Below are positions 62,401 to 64,000 of a DNA stretch of 64,000 nucleotides, in pieces (position 1 is the first letter of the stretch; each line of letters opens with the position of its first letter). The position numbers were made by a program, and so were the translations under genes. The DNA is from Chromobotia macracanthus (lineage: Eukaryota; Chordata; Actinopteri; Cypriniformes; Botiidae), in the NCBI GenBank assembly GCA_036877525.1, contig JAZGTH010000009.1, positions 2,943,501 to 3,007,500 on the forward strand. Reading direction: 5' to 3'. A model generated the notes under the pieces. It was not told where the DNA came from. It saw nothing but the letters and a program-made list of their open reading frames with translations, and did not search any database.

Positions 62401-63441
62401 ACATACACCATATGCTGTTTAAACAACATTGTGTACTGCCATTGTGCTTTGGTTGCAAAGTCACAGGAACATAGAAAACAATGAGATGATGCCAACGGTA
62501 AACAATGCTGGAACACAATTCACATCACTCTGTTTTAAGTCTTTTCTGGGTATATTACCTGATAGCCCTCTGACTAAGAGAATCGTGTGAATTAGAGCTA
62601 CACAACTGTTTGGGTTGATGAAGTGGGATGGGTTGTTTAAGCTGCATTTTCTCCAATGGGAAGGAGCCACAGTAAGTGTGCTGTGATTGTGAAACGAATG
62701 TGTCCGGTTACATAATAAGCTGTTGCATTCAAAGGGGGCGTAACTCCATCTCTTATCACATGCCTTCAGAAACCAAACACTCATACTTATTGCTGGCTTT
62801 CACACGTTTCTCTCACCTTGTAAACCATGGTGGATTTACTATTTCTCTGAGCTTGTCCCAATGAATTATGGGATTGTCTTCTCAATGAAGGACACACACA
62901 ATCCTGTCCTTGAATTTGGCTTAAATGAGTTAACTTAGGAGGCATATGCCTTAGTAAGTATATTTAAGTGCTGTCTTCTAAGGTCAGACAGTGTCAGCAA
63001 CATGCTCACTGTATGATGCCTCTGTAGGAGCTTACTAGGTAAAGAACATAGTTGTCTCTCAGAACAAGGAAAACTTCAGTCAGGAGCAGTCATAAGAACA
63101 TGACAACATGTTTACACTAAGGTCACTAGAAGAAAAAAATAAAAAAATAATAATCACTCTTTTTCTTCTCTCTAGCCACAAGAGAGTCTGCATTTGTACA
63201 TGCCATAGCATCAGCTGGAGTGGCATTTGCAGTCACCCGCTCGTGTGCGGAGGGGACCTCCACAATGTGTGGCTGTGACTCCCACCATAAAGGCCCACCA
63301 GGAGAGGGATGGAAGTGGGGTGGCTGCAGTGAAGATGCTGAGTTTGGGGTTCTTGTGTCTCGGGAGTTTGCTGATGCTCGCGAGAACCGGCCAGATGCTC
63401 GGTCTGCCATGAACAGGCACAACAATGAGGCAGGGCGAATG
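50348..63441 (+). CDS. wnt3: Wnt3 secreted signalling ligand, N-terminal 196 residues (3 exons; 3' end beyond window)
   Basis: Lipid-modified secreted glycoprotein that binds Frizzled and LRP5/6 to activate beta-catenin signalling. Exons 50,348-50,427, 60,290-60,531 and 63,176-63,441 (80 + 242 + 266 bp) join in phase with GT-AG introns to residues 1-196. Seen are a signal peptide (about residues 1-22), then YPIWW and SLALGQQY, FCRNYIEIMPSVAEG, WNCTT with an N-glycosylation site at Asn90, and RESAFVHAIASAGV. Exon 3 adds TRSCAEGTSTMCGC, WKWGGCSED, FADARE and MNRHNNEAGR. LALGQQY, CGSIPG, VKLGIQ and CDSHHKGPPGEG are Wnt3-specific; Wnt3a has VGPQY, CASIPG, IKIGIQ and CSSRHQG. The CHGVSGSC-type serine palmitoleoylation site and the C-terminal cysteine-rich domain lie past position 64,000, so the gene is truncated by the window edge. 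Confidence 0.95.
50428..60289 (+). other. wnt3: wnt3 intron 1 (9.86 kb)
   Basis: Mostly unique, AT-rich sequence with one recognised element at 56,690-56,985. Repeat-free stretches at about 52,540-52,920 and 55,950-56,260 have dense, non-repetitive word content (for example CTAATTGATCAGGTTATCAC at 52,866-52,885) and are the most enhancer-like parts by eye. No additional exon was recognised. Large first introns of Wnt genes commonly hold enhancers, but function here is inference. Confidence 0.6.
56690..56985 (+). mobile_element. Family E element, right half, in wnt3 intron 1
   Basis: TTTTGTGTTCCACAGAATAC, then CATACGGGTTTGGGATGACA and TGAGAGCGAGTAG correspond to the right half of the common cyprinid element (GTGTTCCACAGAAGAAAG...TTTGGGATGACATGAGGGTG). 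The left boundary is approximate and the terminal repeat is lost. Confidence 0.6.
60290..60531 (+). CDS. wnt3: wnt3 exon 2
   Basis: Acceptor ATGTTTCAG, then GTCCCTGGCC completing Trp27 and continuing SLALGQQYSSLGSQP. It ends GPVLDK plus one base at donor GTAACT (60,532). It carries Cys45, Cys59, Cys80 and Cys91 and the glycosylation sequon NCT at 90-92. Asp/His-to-Lys at position 95 (TTIKDN) differs from the human Wnt3/Wnt3a residue. Confidence 0.96.
60532..63175 (+). other. wnt3: wnt3 intron 2 (2.64 kb)
   Basis: Contains no recognised transposon. A G-rich stretch at about 61,530-61,830 is unusual for this AT-rich locus: it includes GGGGTTGCTCCTTTTGGAGA and an ACAAAGG TCF/SOX-type word, and carries overlapping open frames of 67-88 codons without family resemblance. 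I treat it as intronic, possibly regulatory. Confidence 0.6.
63176..63441 (+). CDS. wnt3: wnt3 exon 3
   Basis: Acceptor TTCTCTCTAG, then CCACAAGAGAG completing Ala108. It reads through FVHAIASAGVAFAVTRSCAE to NNEAGRM and ends on a codon boundary at donor GTAAGT (63,442). It holds the cysteine cluster CAEG...CGC and WKWGGCSED of the N-terminal Wnt domain. Confidence 0.96.
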
Positions 63442-64000
63442 GTAAGTTACAGCTTTTTGAAATTGAGTAACAAGAATGCAATTAATACTTTCCATATAAC
63501 ATGATCCAAAATCTTTCCAAACAGTAATGTTGATAACATTAAACATAAGCTCAATATGCACCCTGTAGTCTGAAGCTCCAGAATTAAAGGTTGCATGTTA
63601 AGAACAGCTTTGAAAAATATACCACACTACTGAAAGTATGTGGACACCTCTATCCAACAAACAGGTTTGGCTAGGCTCCCTAATTCTAGTGAAGACTAGT
63701 CTTAATGATATGGGAAAACAATAAAATTCATGTTCTTGTACTTGTGTAACAGCTTAAAAAGGGCCCTTTTCTGTTTTTCTGACCATGACAATGTCTCTGT
63801 GCATAAAGAAAGGTCAATACAGAAATGGTTCACTAAATTTGGGGTTACAGTACTTGTTTGGGCTACGTGCAAGTCAAATTGTTTTACATTAGATTCTGAA
63901 AACATTTTTTATACATCTGGACCTACTGAACAACTTTGGGATACAGTCGAACACTGACTGTGACCTCACTGATGCTCCTGTCTGAACAGGAACAGATCAC
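63442..64000 (+). other. wnt3: wnt3 intron 3 (start)
   Basis: Intron sequence after donor GTAAGT; the next exon is beyond the right edge. Most of it is a Tc1-type relic. Confidence 0.7.
63625..63990 (+). pseudogene. Degenerate Tc1-like element with transposase C-terminal remnant in wnt3 intron 3
   Basis: It starts with ACTGAAAGTATGTGGACACC, a very common fish Tc1-like terminus. A frame from 63,730 to 63,957 reads HDNVSVHKERSIQKWFTKFG and, further on, GPTEQLWDTVEH. The first matches the HDNAPVHK...WF box with the second catalytic Asp of DD34E transposases; the second matches the NPTEHLWD box with the catalytic Glu. The expected SPDLN before PTE is destroyed, and the region between the terminus and the HDN box is much too short, so the copy is internally deleted and inactive. 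Confidence 0.82.

Noticed and set aside
60290..63441. Identity as wnt3a rather than wnt3
   Set aside because: Diagnostic residues (LALGQQY, CGSIPG, VKLGIQ, CDSHHKGPPGEG) are those of Wnt3. Only a few positions such as QPILC resemble Wnt3a.

Overview
This is vertebrate nuclear DNA, almost certainly from a teleost and probably a cypriniform (carp or minnow type) fish. The evidence is two intron-containing vertebrate genes with exact splice frames, abundant (GA)n, (TA)n and minisatellite DNA, Tc1-type transposase relics, and several copies of a tRNA-headed SINE. The tail of that SINE (TAAGTCGCTTTGGATAAAAG...) is typical of the HAmo-type SINE/L2 partnership of cyprinids. Nothing prokaryotic, no operon and no CRISPR array is present.

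Layout. Positions 1-5,600 hold no recognisable gene, only an inverted pair of SINEs (3.4-4.1 kb) and a heptamer minisatellite (4.8-5.2 kb). Positions 5,640-6,130 form a CpG-rich island that looks like a promoter/first-exon region of a gene I cannot identify; it abuts a roughly 650-bp (CT)n tract. From about 6.9 to 37 kb there is a gene desert. It contains several short inverted-repeat element families, two SINEs, Tc1 debris and (GA)n tracts, plus repeat-poor stretches that may be regulatory.

The first clear gene is ormdl3 on the minus strand (coding 42,412 down to 40,447). It has three coding exons whose phases join to exactly 153 codons plus stop, a non-coding first exon near 42.9 kb, and a CpG/CCAAT/CRE promoter at about 43.0-43.25 kb. 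The second is wnt3 on the plus strand. Its exons 1-3 lie at 50,348-50,427, 60,290-60,531 and 63,176-63,441, and they encode residues 1-196. The remaining exon(s), including the palmitoleoylated serine and the C-terminal cysteine-rich region, lie beyond the right edge.

The two genes are divergent, with about 7.5 kb between first exons, and do unrelated jobs: ormdl3 is the ER-membrane brake on sphingolipid synthesis, and wnt3 is a secreted canonical Wnt ligand. In human both are on chromosome 17q but are not neighbours. The interval between them and the 9.9-kb first intron of wnt3 are where wnt3 regulatory DNA would be expected. I see no novel defence, metabolic or mobile system. The most unusual items are the minisatellite pressed against the ormdl3 intron-1 acceptor, a TTAA-flanked inverted-repeat element family with at least six copies, two departures from mammalian residues in Ormdl3, and the orphan CpG island.
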